A DNA stretch of 64,000 bases from Lysobacter capsici (lineage in GTDB: Bacteria; Pseudomonadota; Gammaproteobacteria; Xanthomonadales; Xanthomonadaceae). The stretch is from assembly GCF_014779555.2 (NCBI RefSeq), contig NZ_CP094357.1, forward strand, positions 4,836,001-4,900,000, given 5' to 3'. Under the pieces are notes generated by a model. The model was not told the DNA's origin and ran no database searches. It saw only the letters and a list, made by a program, of their open reading frames with translations. This document shows, piece after piece, positions 63,617 through 64,000 of this stretch. Numbering within the stretch: the stretch's first letter is position 1; the number at the start of each line of letters is the position of its first letter. The position numbers were made by a program, and so were the translations under genes.

Positions 63617-64000
63617 ATGCAGTTTGATACAGCCATCGTTGGCGGCGGATTCGCCGGACTTGCCGCGGCATACGAGCTGGCCCGCAACGGCAAGCGAGTC
63701 GTGGTTCTGGAACGCGACAGCGCCGTCGGCGGCCTCGCGGGCGGCTTCGACATCGGCGGGCACGTACTGGAAAAGTTCTACCATCACTGGTTCAACAACG
63801 ACCGGCACATTCTCGAACTGATCGAAGAGCTCGGCGAGAACGGAAACGTCCTGCTGCGCCCCACCCGCACCGGCATGTATTACGCCGACCAGTTTTTCCG
63901 TTTGAGCACGCCGCTCGACCTGCTGCGCTTCAAGGCGTTGCCATTCCTCGATCGCATTCGCCTCGGCATCGCGGTATTGCGCGCCCGTTCGGTGAAGGAC
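63617..64000 (+). CDS. FAD-dependent oxidoreductase, amine-oxidase/UDP-galactopyranose-mutase-like (partial)
   Basis: The first 128 codons are visible; the rest lies outside the window. The N-terminus has the dinucleotide-binding motif IVGGGFAGLAAAYELARNGKRVVVLERD and GGLAGGFDIGGHVLEKFYHHWF, the pattern of NAD(P)-binding Rossmann oxidoreductases often found in glycan clusters with GtrA. ATG 63617 follows gtrA by 29 nt. Its substrate cannot be judged from the fragment. Confidence 0.85.
   Translation, partial: MQFDTAIVGGGFAGLAAAYELARNGKRVVVLERDSAVGGLAGGFDIGGHVLEKFYHHWFNNDRHILELIEELGENGNVLLRPTRTGMYYADQFFRLSTPLDLLRFKALPFLDRIRLGIAVLRARSVKD

Overview
The window is high-GC gamma-proteobacterial DNA. 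It most resembles Xanthomonadaceae, probably Lysobacter. Four things point there: the xps-type secretion cluster ends in N then D; xanB and etfBA lie in one surface-polysaccharide neighbourhood; secreted hydrolases are abundant; and the intergenic repeats are of the kind found in that family. The assignment is inference from gene order and protein style, since no search was possible. No tRNA, rRNA, CRISPR array, insertion sequence or prophage was seen.

Layout. 1-10478 (minus): a type II secretion operon read E-F-(gap)-G-H-I-J-K-L-M-N-D, with most junctions overlapping by 1-11 nt and D cut by the window edge. 10622-12859: a large secreted protein with three repeated N-terminal domains and a GH43-like propeller, a plausible substrate of that system. 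13006-24099: purL carrying repeat-derived insertions, an unknown gene, dsbC, a repeat-rich 0.9 kb gap with a 3.6-copy 89-bp tandem array, xerD, an RDD membrane protein, and lptF-lptG. 24100-37571: pepA, holC, valS, an unknown gene, a katB-ankB pair with an OxyR-like site, the pssA-holD-rimI operon, a DUF4124 protein, proS and an H-NS-like gene. 37725-43869: a ThrE-like exporter, then an MCE lipid-transport operon (STAS-MlaE, MlaF, a CPBP protease, MlaD, a PqiC-like lipoprotein). 44067-53262: a GH16 glucanase, alkB, ETF-ubiquinone oxidoreductase, a metalloprotease with VCBS repeats, CoA-transferase subunits and an ATP-grasp protein. 53440-64000: a surface-glycan region with xanB, a hexose-6-phosphate mutarotase, an unknown membrane protein, a chimeric etfB/mutarotase pseudogene, a phage-tailspike-like gene, etfB-etfA, then an epimerase-GT2-GtrA-FAD oxidoreductase operon that runs off the end.

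How the parts fit. The Xps machinery could export the GH43-like and GH16 proteins; the metalloprotease carries a lipobox. LptFG, the Mla-type operon and xanB with the glycan operon all concern the outer membrane and its polysaccharide. EtfBA at 59.6-61.3 kb passes electrons to the ETF-ubiquinone oxidoreductase at 46.4 kb.

The most unusual material is of two kinds. First, several classes of short dispersed repeats occupy gene boundaries and even coding sequence: (GGGAATC)n quadruplex-type repeats next to or inside at least nine genes, and three unrelated repeat-like insertions kept in frame in purL. Second, the glycan locus carries a rearrangement scar: a frameshifted 5' copy of etfB is joined to a diverged 3' end of the mutarotase gene, and an orphan tailspike-like gene sits between this scar and the intact etfB.
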